From IMG/VR virus record IMGVR_UViG_3300009419_000009, positions 1-64,000 of that record: 64,000 nucleotides of DNA, one strand, 5' to 3'. The notes beneath the pieces are model-generated. The model was not told where the DNA came from, did not search any database, and worked only from the letters and a program-made list of their open reading frames with translations. The stretch is from a virus. Positions 36,928 through 45,586 of this stretch are shown here, piece by piece (within the stretch, counting starts at the first letter, position 1; every line of letters begins with the position of its first letter). The translations under genes were made by a program, and so were the position numbers.

Positions 36928-39900
36928 TTACCTTCCGCCTGCCGCAATATCACCTGGATTCTTCAAGCGAATTGGGATGTAGATAAACTCAACATCTTTC
37001 ATTGGCTCGATAGCAATATCCACATACAGCTCATTACGTGCAATACGATCTGACGTATTGTTGGTGGTGTCACAAACTACTAGGTAGTCGTAAATACCAC
37101 GTTTTGCTACTAGATCGTTCATTGCGCCATCAATTGCATTCTTGATCTGGTCACGTGTGCCTTTGTCGTTTGGCTCAAACAAATAAGCATTACTGATACC
37201 TGTTAAAGTGGTACGAATAAAGTTTACCAAACGACTTACGTTCACGCGATCTGTGCTCTGAGCAACTGCGCTACGTGTTTTGTTACCATACACAGTGATA
37301 CCTGCACCTGGCAACAAACTGATTGGGTTGATACGATTGATGTACAACATATCGCGTTGGCTTTGTGTGATACCAGTGCGTACAAACTGCCCAGTAGTGT
37401 AGTTTACATAACCAATTGCATTGGCATTGTCAATCTGTCCACGGCGTGTTCCAGCTGGTGCGAACCAAGGAAAGCTGATGTTATCGCTGTAGATGAATGT
37501 ACGCAATGCCATATGACTTGCTGGGACTACAATTTCGTTGCCGTTGATATCATTGGTCAATCCATGTGGATAATATGTACCTAGGTACACATGTCCAGAC
37601 ACTTCTGATGTTTCGCTCCACTGAGTTACTGCTGTGCTAACAGGAGTAAGATCAAGTGGTGTGTCGCCAATGATAAATGCAGTTTCGTTACGGTCCTTGT
37701 TCAAGGTTACCATGTTAGGAATCAGCTCTGGATAACCTGGGCAAACGATCAAGTTGTAGTTGTATTGCTCTTCACGGATGTCAGTATTGCTATCAATGGC
37801 GCTTCGCAGAGCCTTGATAACCATTTGGCGTTGAGCTTTGTGTCCATGATATGGAGTTCCGTCGCTTTGTACACCGCTGGCATTTACCCATGTGCTGGTA
37901 TAAGTTGGAATAGTACCAATTTCGTTGCTGCCATCATCTGTTGCTTCTGGATAAGCTGTGGCTGTGAATTTGGCGCTGACAAATTGTTTTACATTCATGC
38001 CGTTGCGGCGTGTGTTCCACAACAATGTACCACGTGGATACAAGCGATAGTCTGGGCAGTCAAGGTCAATGTAGTTGCTGAGCAACATGGTTGCAACCTC
38101 TGGTAGATCGCCTGCTACTGGGTCAACAATGCCACCAACACTGGTTGCACCATCAAGACTTGCGTCCCAACGTGCATCAGCAAATATCACACCGTTTTGG
38201 CTGATCTTGTCGGTGTTGTCAAGCAATGTCCAGTTTGCACCTGTGTAACGATACAATACTGGGAAGTTTTCCAAGTCAGCTGTGTCAATCCACAAGTCAC
38301 CTGCCACAAGAGCAGTGCCGTCACTTTGCAGTGTTGGTTGTGTTGTTGCAAACAATGGACCAGCTGGGTCGGTGTTGGTCAGATTGTAACCACGAGCATC
38401 GTTGGTTACTGTGCGATACCCTTTCCAACCGTCTGTGCCACAGATCATTACATCTGCTTCAGTAGCATTTCCATAGTACCACAGTGCGCCATCTTCTGGA
38501 GCAATGTATGGTGTTTCGGTGCTGTAAGTCAAGTCTGTCAGTGTTGTCCACTTGCTGGCAACCAAACTACCAAAATATGAACCACTTTCGATACGTTCAA
38601 TACCAGATATAGTAGTGCTAAAGCCTGCTTCACTGATTTGATTGTTACCCACACCCTGGTTACCAGTTGTGTCAGTTAAAATAATGTCACCACCTGAACG
38701 ATGAATTAAACTTACTGCGCCAGTGGTTTCCTTTTGTGCAAACACATTTGGAATATTCTTGGCCAGGACCAATGCTACAAAAGCATCAGCTGTGGTACCA
38801 TTGGTAGTAAATGTATAGTCAGAAACTGTAGGACTACCTGCTTGTGTTACACTGAGAGTAAATGTACGTCCAATAGTAAATGTTGGACTTGTGGTACCTG
38901 TTACTTTTGTTTGGCCTGTACCGTTGCGTTTGAACACACGGAATGTTGCAGGATATGATGTTTTGGCATTTGGACTGTAAGGATTGGCTCCGCCATCTGT
39001 TGTGATATCCAATGATCCGTATTGAATAAACACACTGGAATCAACAATGCTTGCTCCGCCGTTCAGTGCATCAATACCCGCAAGTGCGGCTGCACGTGAA
39101 GCATACAAAGGAGCACTTTGTGTGGTAAAGGTTGATGTTGAACTATTGTATTTTTTAACTGCCCAGCTTGCGCCGCCGCCTGTGGCACCAGTCTTGATCC
39201 AGATACTACCGCTTGGTGCAGGTGTTGCTTCGCCTGTGGCAAATGTTGGCACTTGAGTATAAGTACCAAATTTTAGCATTGGTGCATAGTATGTTTTGCT
39301 GGCCACGCCTGCTGCCAACAATCCCAAAGTCACAGCGGTGTTGTTGCTGCCTTCTTGAATAGTGACTGTTCCAGCGCCGCTGGCTGCTGTTGCATCTGCA
39401 CGAATAATCAAACGCAATCCAGTTGCTGTATCAGTGTCAGCAGTGATACCAGTCAATCCTGCGGTGTTGTTAATACTGCTAACAACTTCCGCTACAGTTT
39501 CTGCTGTAATACTGTTTGTAGCGTTGATAGTAACTTGTACACCATTGATGCTAAAATAGTCACCATCGTTAACTTTGTCTGTGGTGTAATCAACCACAGT
39601 GCTTTCCACTGTTGGCCATGTTTCTTGCCAAGCACTGGTACCTAGTGGTACCCAGGTATTGGTATGATCTTTATAGAACATTGGGTTGTTTGCATTACGC
39701 ACCACAACAGCATATGATCCAATGCTACCCACGCTGGTTTTTGGTGTGTTCAAATCATCATTTTGAACATCGTTTACGCTGGTAATTATTGTAGGAGTAA
39801 TTTTGCTGTAGGCCTGGGTTGCCGCGCTCCACTGGAACAAACCAAAATCTGTTGCAGTAAGATCAAGGTACAGGAAGTTGTTGGCAACTTCGCCTTTGGG

Positions 39901-40275
39901 ACGAATGCTAGTGGCTGTGAGAGCATTGAGATCAATGTCAGCACGGATGGCATATACCTGACTGCCAATTCCCAAAGCACTGTATGCGGCTTGTAGACCA
40001 TATTCGTTGCGCTCATCGCCGTGTAGTGGACTGCCACCCGAAGTACGGAATGTTGGATATCCTAATGCGTTGATTAGTTCGCGTTGACTACCAAACGACT
40101 GAAGTCTGCCTGCGTTAGCTTTGGTAGTACCAGTAGCAGTGCCACCGGTAGCAGGACTAGTTTTGTCTTGTTGTGTAGCAAGTAGGAGCAGAGGAATGGT
40201 TCCTGTTCCGGCAGTAACATATTGACTTTCGTCTGTTACTGTAATGCTTACACCTGGTGAAGTTAAAGTTGCCAT
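36928..40275 (-). CDS. 18: Tail sheath protein gp18, unusually long (1115 aa)
   Basis: The N-terminus MATLTSPGVSITVTDESQYV and the C-terminal sheath core (VNVSRLVNFIRTTLTG, DQIKNAIDGAMNDLVAKRG, and VDIAIEPMKDVEFIYI) are gp18-like. Other core blocks are DERNEYGLQAAYSAL and AIKALRSAIDSNTDIREEQ. T4 gp18 has 659 residues; this is ~450 longer. The excess lies in the middle and includes repeated low-complexity insertions (TFATGEATPAPSGSIWIKTG, ALWYYGNATEADV, GDLWIDTADLENF) that resemble fibre repeats. The sheath contracts to drive the tube through the envelope. The protruding domains may decorate the outside. Late promoter upstream. Confidence 0.92.
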   Translation of the reverse strand: MATLTSPGVSITVTDESQYVTAGTGTIPLLLLATQQDKTSPATGGTATGTTKANAGRLQSFGSQRELINALGYPTFRTSGGSPLHGDERNEYGLQAAYSALGIGSQVYAIRADIDLNALTATSIRPKGEVANNFLYLDLTATDFGLFQWSAATQAYSKITPTIITSVNDVQNDDLNTPKTSVGSIGSYAVVVRNANNPMFYKDHTNTWVPLGTSAWQETWPTVESTVVDYTTDKVNDGDYFSINGVQVTINATNSITAETVAEVVSSINNTAGLTGITADTDTATGLRLIIRADATAASGAGTVTIQEGSNNTAVTLGLLAAGVASKTYYAPMLKFGTYTQVPTFATGEATPAPSGSIWIKTGATGGGASWAVKKYNSSTSTFTTQSAPLYASRAAALAGIDALNGGASIVDSSVFIQYGSLDITTDGGANPYSPNAKTSYPATFRVFKRNGTGQTKVTGTTSPTFTIGRTFTLSVTQAGSPTVSDYTFTTNGTTADAFVALVLAKNIPNVFAQKETTGAVSLIHRSGGDIILTDTTGNQGVGNNQISEAGFSTTISGIERIESGSYFGSLVASKWTTLTDLTYSTETPYIAPEDGALWYYGNATEADVMICGTDGWKGYRTVTNDARGYNLTNTDPAGPLFATTQPTLQSDGTALVAGDLWIDTADLENFPVLYRYTGANWTLLDNTDKISQNGVIFADARWDASLDGATSVGGIVDPVAGDLPEVATMLLSNYIDLDCPDYRLYPRGTLLWNTRRNGMNVKQFVSAKFTATAYPEATDDGSNEIGTIPTYTSTWVNASGVQSDGTPYHGHKAQRQMVIKALRSAIDSNTDIREEQYNYNLIVCPGYPELIPNMVTLNKDRNETAFIIGDTPLDLTPVSTAVTQWSETSEVSGHVYLGTYYPHGLTNDINGNEIVVPASHMALRTFIYSDNISFPWFAPAGTRRGQIDNANAIGYVNYTTGQFVRTGITQSQRDMLYINRINPISLLPGAGITVYGNKTRSAVAQSTDRVNVSRLVNFIRTTLTGISNAYLFEPNDKGTRDQIKNAIDGAMNDLVAKRGIYDYLVVCDTTNNTSDRIARNELYVDIAIEPMKDVEFIYIPIRLKNPGDIAAGGR

Positions 40276-40308
40276 GTTCGTCTTTCCTTTATATGATGAC
40301 GTTTTAGA

Positions 40309-40316
40309 TATTTATT
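40309..40316 (-). promoter_or_regulatory. T4-type late promoter for gp18
   Basis: AATAAATA on the minus strand, 34 bases before the sheath ATG. Confidence 0.55.
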
Positions 40317-40377
40317 TGGTTTCGGCAAAAGACACCCATTACAGGTACCTTTATAAAGGTCACCGCATAAATACCAT

Positions 40378-40731
40378 ATGACAACACGTAAATTGTGCCC
40401 AAAATGCAATCAACATCCGGTTGCAATCAACTACATACGCAACGAAAAAACCTATTATCGAGGTTTATGTGGGTATTGTAGTAAAAAGGGCAAGAAAGTC
40501 AAACACCAACCACCGCAATGGTATCGGTCTGGATATAGAAAAAAACCACAGTGCGAACGCTGTAGCTTCAAGGCTGAAATGCCCGGTGACCAGTTGTTAG
40601 TATATCACGTTGACGGTAACCTGCACAACAACGACCGTAGTAATCTAAAAACTATCTGCTTAAACTGTCGGCCAGCGGTTTATAAATCGCGGCTTCCGTG
40701 GCGACCTGCTGAGGTTGTACAAGACTTCTAA
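40378..40731 (+). CDS. Zinc-ribbon/HNH-like protein, plus strand
   Basis: 117 residues. Four CxxC pairs are visible: KLCPKCNQ (5-12), GLCGYCSK (30-37), CERCSF and CLNC. YHVDGNLHNNDRSNL resembles the His-Asn core of HNH proteins that follow a C-x-x-C ribbon. CATAAATA ends only a few bases before the ATG, so it cannot be sure whether it serves this gene. The last 80 bases overlap the dNMP kinase gene on the opposite strand. A DNA-binding or nicking role is inferred. Confidence 0.7.
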   Translation: MTTRKLCPKCNQHPVAINYIRNEKTYYRGLCGYCSKKGKKVKHQPPQWYRSGYRKKPQCERCSFKAEMPGDQLLVYHVDGNLHNNDRSNLKTICLNCRPAVYKSRLPWRPAEVVQDF

Positions 40732-41326
40732 TCTGAGTGTACAAGGATTCGATAGTGCCATTGTTATCAATTATGGCATCAAAGTCTGTGCCTACCCAGG
40801 CTGTTTCACTTGCATGGATAGCATTGTCAGTTAGCCACTGTTGTGCTTTTGTATCACCTCGATTGGCCATACAAGCAATGTCATGCCAATGCGGCATGAC
40901 GCCACGTTGTACCCATACTATACGGCCACCTTGTTCTTTGATTGCTTTGATTTCATTAGGAAAACGCACATCACTAATAACTGTATGATCACTGCGCCGG
41001 GCAAGTCTTGATTGCAGTGCGGCAATCCAGATATCATCGTGGAAGTGGTTACGGCATACCTCTGTACCCCACCACTGCAAAATCCACCGTGGCGTCAAGA
41101 GTGGCATTTGCAATCTTTCTGCCCACCAGGTGTCCACTTGCTCGCGCCAGGCACGAGCTTCAGGAGTACGTCCTTCAATTAGTTCTCGATCCCAACCAAA
41201 CACCGCGCTTACTGCATCCTTGAGTGTGCCAGCAAAGCTGTCGCGTCTGAAGCCATGAAAGCCCACAAGATAGTCTGCCGCTGTGTCTTTGCCACTACCA
41301 ATGAAACCGCAAATTCCTATGATCAT
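40652..41326 (-). CDS. 1: Deoxynucleoside monophosphate kinase gp1
   Basis: 224 residues. P-loop GFIGSGKDTAADY (7-19), then FRRDSFAGTLKDAV; ISDVRFPNEIKAIKEQGG is the substrate and lid-associated motif of the T4 gp1 family. It phosphorylates dNMPs to dNDPs for DNA synthesis, including modified dCMP in T4. The 3' end overlaps the plus-strand zinc-ribbon gene (convergent). The ATG lies immediately after a terminator U tract. Confidence 0.88.
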   Translation of the reverse strand: MIIGICGFIGSGKDTAADYLVGFHGFRRDSFAGTLKDAVSAVFGWDRELIEGRTPEARAWREQVDTWWAERLQMPLLTPRWILQWWGTEVCRNHFHDDIWIAALQSRLARRSDHTVISDVRFPNEIKAIKEQGGRIVWVQRGVMPHWHDIACMANRGDTKAQQWLTDNAIHASETAWVGTDFDAIIDNNGTIESLYTQIRSLVQPQQVATEAAIYKPLADSLSR

Positions 41327-41327
41327 A

Positions 41328-41357
41328 AAAAAGCCCCTAGTATATAGAGGCTAGTTT
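41328..41357 (-). terminator. Terminator after the MKINEI gene
   Basis: AGCCTCTA/TAGGGGCT stem with a TATAC loop and a T6 run on the minus strand, directly abutting the dNMP kinase ATG. Confidence 0.75.
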
Positions 41358-41377
41358 ACACAAATAAATGGCAAAAG

Positions 41378-41758
41378 TCAAACGCCGTATTTGTTCTTTT
41401 TCTTGGGTGCAACAGGACTTTGTTTATGAGTGTCTTGCATTTCTAAACTTTTCATGTTGCCTTTGTTCATGTCTTTGTAGTTGGCCCCTACCAGTTTGTA
41501 GCTTTGTTTCAGCATGTCTGCTTCTTCTTGTGTGTAAGGATGTGCTGTGTGTTTCTTGCCGTAGAAAGTTTTAGGATCCATGTCAGCAAGATTGCCTTTG
41601 CCATCTGCACAAGCCAAGGCCAATCCTAATCTAAAATGTGTGTAATCTGTGTTTGCTCGTTCTGCATCGCTAAAGGTATGCAGTCCCGGGTTCGACTCCT
41701 TGTAATTTTTAGGAATGTCTCCGGCTTTCACTTCCGTGATAATTTCATTAATTTTCAT
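41378..41758 (-). CDS. Hypothetical internal-type protein, MKINEI start
   Basis: 126 residues beginning MKINEIITEVKAGDIPKNYK, similar to the MKVTEIVVE start of the adjacent gene. Matching N-termini on tandem genes suggest a common targeting peptide, as T4 internal head proteins carry. ADGKGNLADMDPKTFYGKKH and a basic C-terminal KSPVAPKKKNKYGV-type tail follow. Followed by a terminator. Function not recognised. Confidence 0.6.
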   Translation of the reverse strand: MKINEIITEVKAGDIPKNYKESNPGLHTFSDAERANTDYTHFRLGLALACADGKGNLADMDPKTFYGKKHTAHPYTQEEADMLKQSYKLVGANYKDMNKGNMKSLEMQDTHKQSPVAPKKKNKYGV

Positions 41759-42775
41759 TTAGCAATTCCATTTACGTAATGCCAATGCTTTGCGAGTTGG
41801 CTTGCCATTGGGCTTTTTCATAGGCCCTTTGACTCCGCCCATTCTAGCACAAAATGATTTGCGGCGCTTGGCTGCTTTAGAGCCTGGCTTCAACTTGCTG
41901 GGTTTAGTAGTCACTGCCATTTGTAGTTTGCTACCTGGATTTTCTCTACGATAGCTAGCAACACCTTTTGCGTTGAGTCCACCTTTTTTGCTTTTGCCAG
42001 CACTGCGTCTCCAGGCTGCTGTTTCAAACAAAGCACGATCGTCCATGGCTTCAAATGTTTCCCATACTGCATCAGCACTGGTCTGTGTGTTGGTTGCAAT
42101 TTCTTCAGCAAACAATTCCATTGCTTCGTACATTTCTGCAATCTCTGGATCTTCATTACCTTCTTCAGACTTCATGTAGTCCCATACTGTAACCAGCATT
42201 GACTTTGCCACAGCAATCTTTTCTTGACACCATTCAGGCAAGTTATCGCCAGCTTGAATTAAATCATCAATGCCGTCGACTGCACGTTCTAGTGTTTCAA
42301 GGTTATTGTCTGCCATGCCTGCTTCGTCGTCATACTCAGGATTGAACTGATCGTGTTCACCTAAGGCTCCTTTAATGTTACCCTTGGCTAGTTTGGCAAT
42401 AGGACCACCGATGTCTTTTTTGATTTTTTGAACTATGTTTGTTGGTTGGCCAGCACGTGCGGCCAAACGCTGTTCAGCATCATCAGCACGATTTTGTATT
42501 TGCATTGATCGAACTTTGGCATCCATTTCTAGTTCTTGTGGGTGCGGAGCGGCCTCGTCAACGTTCTTTGGCTTCTTGCCTGCCTTCTTCATGCTGATAG
42601 CAATAGCCGCTTGCTGTGCAGGGTTGGCAGCTTCTTCCACTGACTCAGCAGGTACGCAGTTGTTTACACGTACTCCACCCTTCATTTTGGTTTTAGGGTT
42701 GCCAATTTTTTTACCTGTCCAACACTTGGGATCCAAACGGACTTTTTCTTCTACAACAATTTCAGTTACTTTCAT
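41759..42775 (-). CDS. DUF6321-type basic phage protein, putative internal head protein
   Basis: 338 residues. Three blocks: DPKCWTGKKIGNPKTKMKGG and NNCVP near the N-terminus; a long acidic, helical middle (MADNNLETLERAVDGIDDL); and a strongly basic C-terminal block GKSKKGGLNAKGVASYRREN and RRKSFCARMGGVKGPMKKPN, ending TRKALALRKWNC. The last block is a recurring module in T4-like marine phages (DUF6321). Basic tails of this kind may bind DNA and travel with the genome. Adjacent to the neck gene; role inferred. Confidence 0.72.
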   Translation of the reverse strand: MKVTEIVVEEKVRLDPKCWTGKKIGNPKTKMKGGVRVNNCVPAESVEEAANPAQQAAIAISMKKAGKKPKNVDEAAPHPQELEMDAKVRSMQIQNRADDAEQRLAARAGQPTNIVQKIKKDIGGPIAKLAKGNIKGALGEHDQFNPEYDDEAGMADNNLETLERAVDGIDDLIQAGDNLPEWCQEKIAVAKSMLVTVWDYMKSEEGNEDPEIAEMYEAMELFAEEIATNTQTSADAVWETFEAMDDRALFETAAWRRSAGKSKKGGLNAKGVASYRRENPGSKLQMAVTTKPSKLKPGSKAAKRRKSFCARMGGVKGPMKKPNGKPTRKALALRKWNC

Positions 42776-42785
42776 TTTTGTTCCT

Positions 42786-43919
42786 TTATCCTGTTACCCA
42801 GGTATATGGTTCACTGCCGTCGATAAAACGCTTGAGCTCTTCTTCCAGCGCATCCATTTCGGCTTTGGCTTCTGATTTGAGTGCCGCACCATTCAATTGC
42901 GTTCCGCCCTGTGGACCAGCAATGGTAGCAAACTTTTCACGTGCTTGACCCAACATGTCTTTGGCCGCAGCCAAGGCATAGTCTTGTATCCAAGGCAACA
43001 CTCGGTAGTCGTTGAATATCATGCTGTCAGGTTTTTTGTTATATATCCAAAGCAGTACTGTTTCTGATGGATCTTCATTGGCTGGTGCATAGATGTTGGT
43101 CACATTGAGATCAAATCCAGTCACTGCTGTAGTATTCAATATTTCTTTGCTTTCAACTGTGAACAAGGTATTGTTGTTGCTGGCTGTTAGTACTTCATAG
43201 GTATTGTTATAGCCGTTCTTGGGGCAATTGATAATGGCAATGGTACTGCCCACAGTTGCAATATCCCAAGGGTCGTACAGTTCAAATGTGATAGTGCTAC
43301 CAACTGCGGTGCCACTGGCGCTGAGTGTCTTCATGCGCTTGTAGGTATGACCAGTGTTTGGCATCTTGCGGACAATGGTCAGTTTTCTAGTGACTGGGTT
43401 GAATGTAAAATTCATATAGCCACCAAACATACGCATGGCCAGCTCTTGATACTGCGAGAACAATTCGTAGTTGACCAAGCCGCCCACGCGACCTGCTACC
43501 AACATATAGGTATTTAGATAGCCTGATGCAAACGGTTCAAATTGACTGGCAGTTGTGCCAGTGACACTGCCAATGCCACGACGAAACACTTGCCGTACCA
43601 TTTGTATTTCTGCTGGCAGTATGTATTCTTGTGTTTCTGGCAGTAGCTCAAGAAACGCATAGCTTTCTTCTTGGCTGTTTTGTGCTCGTTGACGATACCG
43701 GCTTAGTGCCTTGTCAATGGCCACTTTGTAGTGTGCAGGATCTAGTTCAACATCAACCATGCCGTCACCCAGACGGAAACGGATATAGTCTTCAATTTCT
43801 TTGCGCTTTAGCGCATTTGAATCAACGGTGGTTTCATCGTAGGCAATTGGACCCGGCCCGCCTAGGCTGTCCGTTAATAGTGCTTGTCTACCATTTAACC
43901 CTGTTTTGAGTGTGGCCAT
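42786..43919 (-). CDS. Neck protein, gp13-like
   Basis: 377 residues (T4 gp13 is 309). The N-terminal half contains IEDYIRFRLGDGMVDVELDP, HYKVAIDKALSRYRQRAQN and EESYAFLELLPETQEYILP, then MVRQVFRRGIG. This is the cyanophage-type gp13 neck pattern (helical ring protein with a beta insertion). The C-terminal FNDYRVLPWIQDYALAAAKD and a helical tail complete it. gp13 closes filled heads with gp14. gp14 and gp15 lie just beyond on the opposite strand. Assignment by pattern memory. Confidence 0.6.
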   Translation of the reverse strand: MATLKTGLNGRQALLTDSLGGPGPIAYDETTVDSNALKRKEIEDYIRFRLGDGMVDVELDPAHYKVAIDKALSRYRQRAQNSQEESYAFLELLPETQEYILPAEIQMVRQVFRRGIGSVTGTTASQFEPFASGYLNTYMLVAGRVGGLVNYELFSQYQELAMRMFGGYMNFTFNPVTRKLTIVRKMPNTGHTYKRMKTLSASGTAVGSTITFELYDPWDIATVGSTIAIINCPKNGYNNTYEVLTASNNNTLFTVESKEILNTTAVTGFDLNVTNIYAPANEDPSETVLLWIYNKKPDSMIFNDYRVLPWIQDYALAAAKDMLGQAREKFATIAGPQGGTQLNGAALKSEAKAEMDALEEELKRFIDGSEPYTWVTG

Positions 43920-43920
43920 A

Positions 43921-43957
43921 AAAAATCCCTGTATGCTGTATTTAGCACACAGGGATT
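43921..43957 (-). terminator. Terminator hairpin with a late-promoter-like box in its loop
   Basis: AAATCCCTGT...ACAGGGATTT with an inner TGCT/AGCA stem and a T6 run on the minus strand ends the 407-residue gene transcript. The loop contains CTAAATAC, a weak late-promoter match that could start gp13 transcription. Confidence 0.65.
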
Positions 43958-43971
43958 TGGAACAGTCCTTG

Positions 43972-45195
43972 TTACTGTACTCGAAGCAACATCACGTCTG
44001 CATTTATGCGTCCGTTTAGTTTGGTTTCTGTGGCTTTGATACTGTTAAGGAAAGTGCGCAATGCCACTTTGCCGGCTTTCATAAAATCAGCCAATTGCTG
44101 ATCTGGTTTGCGCAGGGTCTTGCTTGCGCTTTTGGCAGTGTAGTTGTCAATACTGGTACCTTTGATAGCCAGCCCAGAACTTGACATTGCCATGTACTGT
44201 CCTAGCTTGCGAGTTTTTGTATTGTAAACCCACAGCTCTTGAGCACCAATGATATCCACAGGATTAACACTGACCAATTTCAATGTGTTATCTTGCTTGA
44301 GATACTTGAGCTTGGCCACCAGTTTTTCTTTGCTAGGGCTCTTTTTAACTCTAGCTTTCTTTGTGGCTTTTTTCACACCACGATACTGCTCAACTGCTTT
44401 TTGCAGTTCATCCAACCAGGCGTAGATACGCTTGTAGTCAGCGGCTTTGAAATGTTTGTAACCTTCAACCAATTGCTCATCTTCTCGGGCCTGTGCGGCT
44501 TCTAACTCTGCACGGGTAGAGTCAAACGCTGATTCAAGTTTGCCCAACTGGGCTTGCGCAACATTTTGTGCAACAAGGAAGTCATAGGGCTTGAACGTGC
44601 TCTTGGTGTTGGTCACAACATCATCAAAGTGACCTTCAAGTTCACCAATGGTAGCGGACAACTTTTCATTCAAACGGTCTTGAATGGTTGGTACGTATAC
44701 TTTGGGCGTGTCTTCTTTTACTGCCAGGTCATCTTCTTCTTCGTTGTATTCGGTGTATTTTTCAACGACGTCACGAACTGCTGTTTCAAGATATTGCAAT
44801 GCACGAGGCTTGAGTGGCATGCCTTTGCCATGTGCGGCAATGATACTACATGCAGTGATTGGTACCCAACGGCTTTTGATCACCTTGCTGAGATCAGATT
44901 TAGTGACCACAAAGTGTTTTTGCTCTTGGAGCCATGTGATAAAATCAGGCTTCAAGTCTTTAACACTGAAGTGATAATTGTAGTAGTAAAAACTACGGCG
45001 CAGGTGGTGATCAAAATCTGCATCACTCATTGCAAGTGCTCGTTCAGTGTCCCACTGAGGTTCACCACCTGTGTACTTTTCGTCTGCTAAGTGAGCTCTG
45101 CGTACACTTACTTTTTTCTTTGCAATTTTAACGCCCGCCACTGTTTTGCCAGTGTTGGCTTTTTTAACGGGTGCTTTTTTAGTGGCCGTTGCCAT
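43972..45195 (-). CDS. Conserved phage protein, Lys-rich N-terminus
   Basis: 407 residues. The first 35 are basic and Ala/Lys-rich (TKKAPVKKANTGKTVAGVKI), suited to nucleic-acid binding. The middle is coiled-coil-like (LGKLESAFDSTRAELEAAQA). A central block LRRSFYYYNYHFSVKDLKPD and LYLETAVRDVVEKYTEY-like stretches are shared with T4-like cyanophage proteins of unknown function. No catalytic motif. Terminated just before gp13. Confidence 0.6.
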   Translation of the reverse strand: MATATKKAPVKKANTGKTVAGVKIAKKKVSVRRAHLADEKYTGGEPQWDTERALAMSDADFDHHLRRSFYYYNYHFSVKDLKPDFITWLQEQKHFVVTKSDLSKVIKSRWVPITACSIIAAHGKGMPLKPRALQYLETAVRDVVEKYTEYNEEEDDLAVKEDTPKVYVPTIQDRLNEKLSATIGELEGHFDDVVTNTKSTFKPYDFLVAQNVAQAQLGKLESAFDSTRAELEAAQAREDEQLVEGYKHFKAADYKRIYAWLDELQKAVEQYRGVKKATKKARVKKSPSKEKLVAKLKYLKQDNTLKLVSVNPVDIIGAQELWVYNTKTRKLGQYMAMSSSGLAIKGTSIDNYTAKSASKTLRKPDQQLADFMKAGKVALRTFLNSIKATETKLNGRINADVMLLRVQ

Positions 45196-45251
45196 TTTTG
45201 CTCCTTGGAAAATTGATTACCTAGTAATTATACAATAAAACGGAAAAAAGG

Positions 45252-45548
45252 TCAACCATGTTGCAAATGAGCTAACATTAGCCATTTTTCGTACTCTATA
45301 ATACTTTCGTTTATACGGGCCAGCAACTCTTGTTGTCGTGGACTTGATTCTTTTCGGTTGCGCCGGAGCTCAACTTCTTCACTGCCCAATTTGTGTACCA
45401 GGCTTTCAATGCCACCTATCATACGGGCTAGATCTTTGCGGCAATTGGTTGGTGCGGAGTGCATCTGGGCACGAAGTTCCGTACTAATTGGGTTCCAATC
45501 CAGGGCTGTTTTTACACGCATAGCAGTATTGTAGCACCGTTTGGACAT
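45252..45548 (-). CDS. Small helical hypothetical protein
   Basis: 98 residues from ATG 45548 (MSKRCYNTAMRVKTALDW), chosen because AGGA lies nine bases upstream; an in-frame ATG at 45572 is overlapped by the opposing late promoter. Helical and Arg/Glu-rich (EEVELRRNRKESSPRQQEL). Divergent to gp14. No family recognised. Confidence 0.55.
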   Translation of the reverse strand: MSKRCYNTAMRVKTALDWNPISTELRAQMHSAPTNCRKDLARMIGGIESLVHKLGSEEVELRRNRKESSPRQQELLARINESIIEYEKWLMLAHLQHG

Positions 45549-45560
45549 AGTGTCAATCCT

Positions 45561-45568
45561 GATAAATA
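45561..45568 (+). promoter_or_regulatory. T4-type late promoter for plus-strand gp14-gp15-Nudix block
   Basis: GATAAATA on the plus strand, 19 bases before the ATG at 45587, with AAGGA as Shine-Dalgarno. Confidence 0.7.
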
Positions 45569-45586
45569 TCACAATAAGGATCCAAA

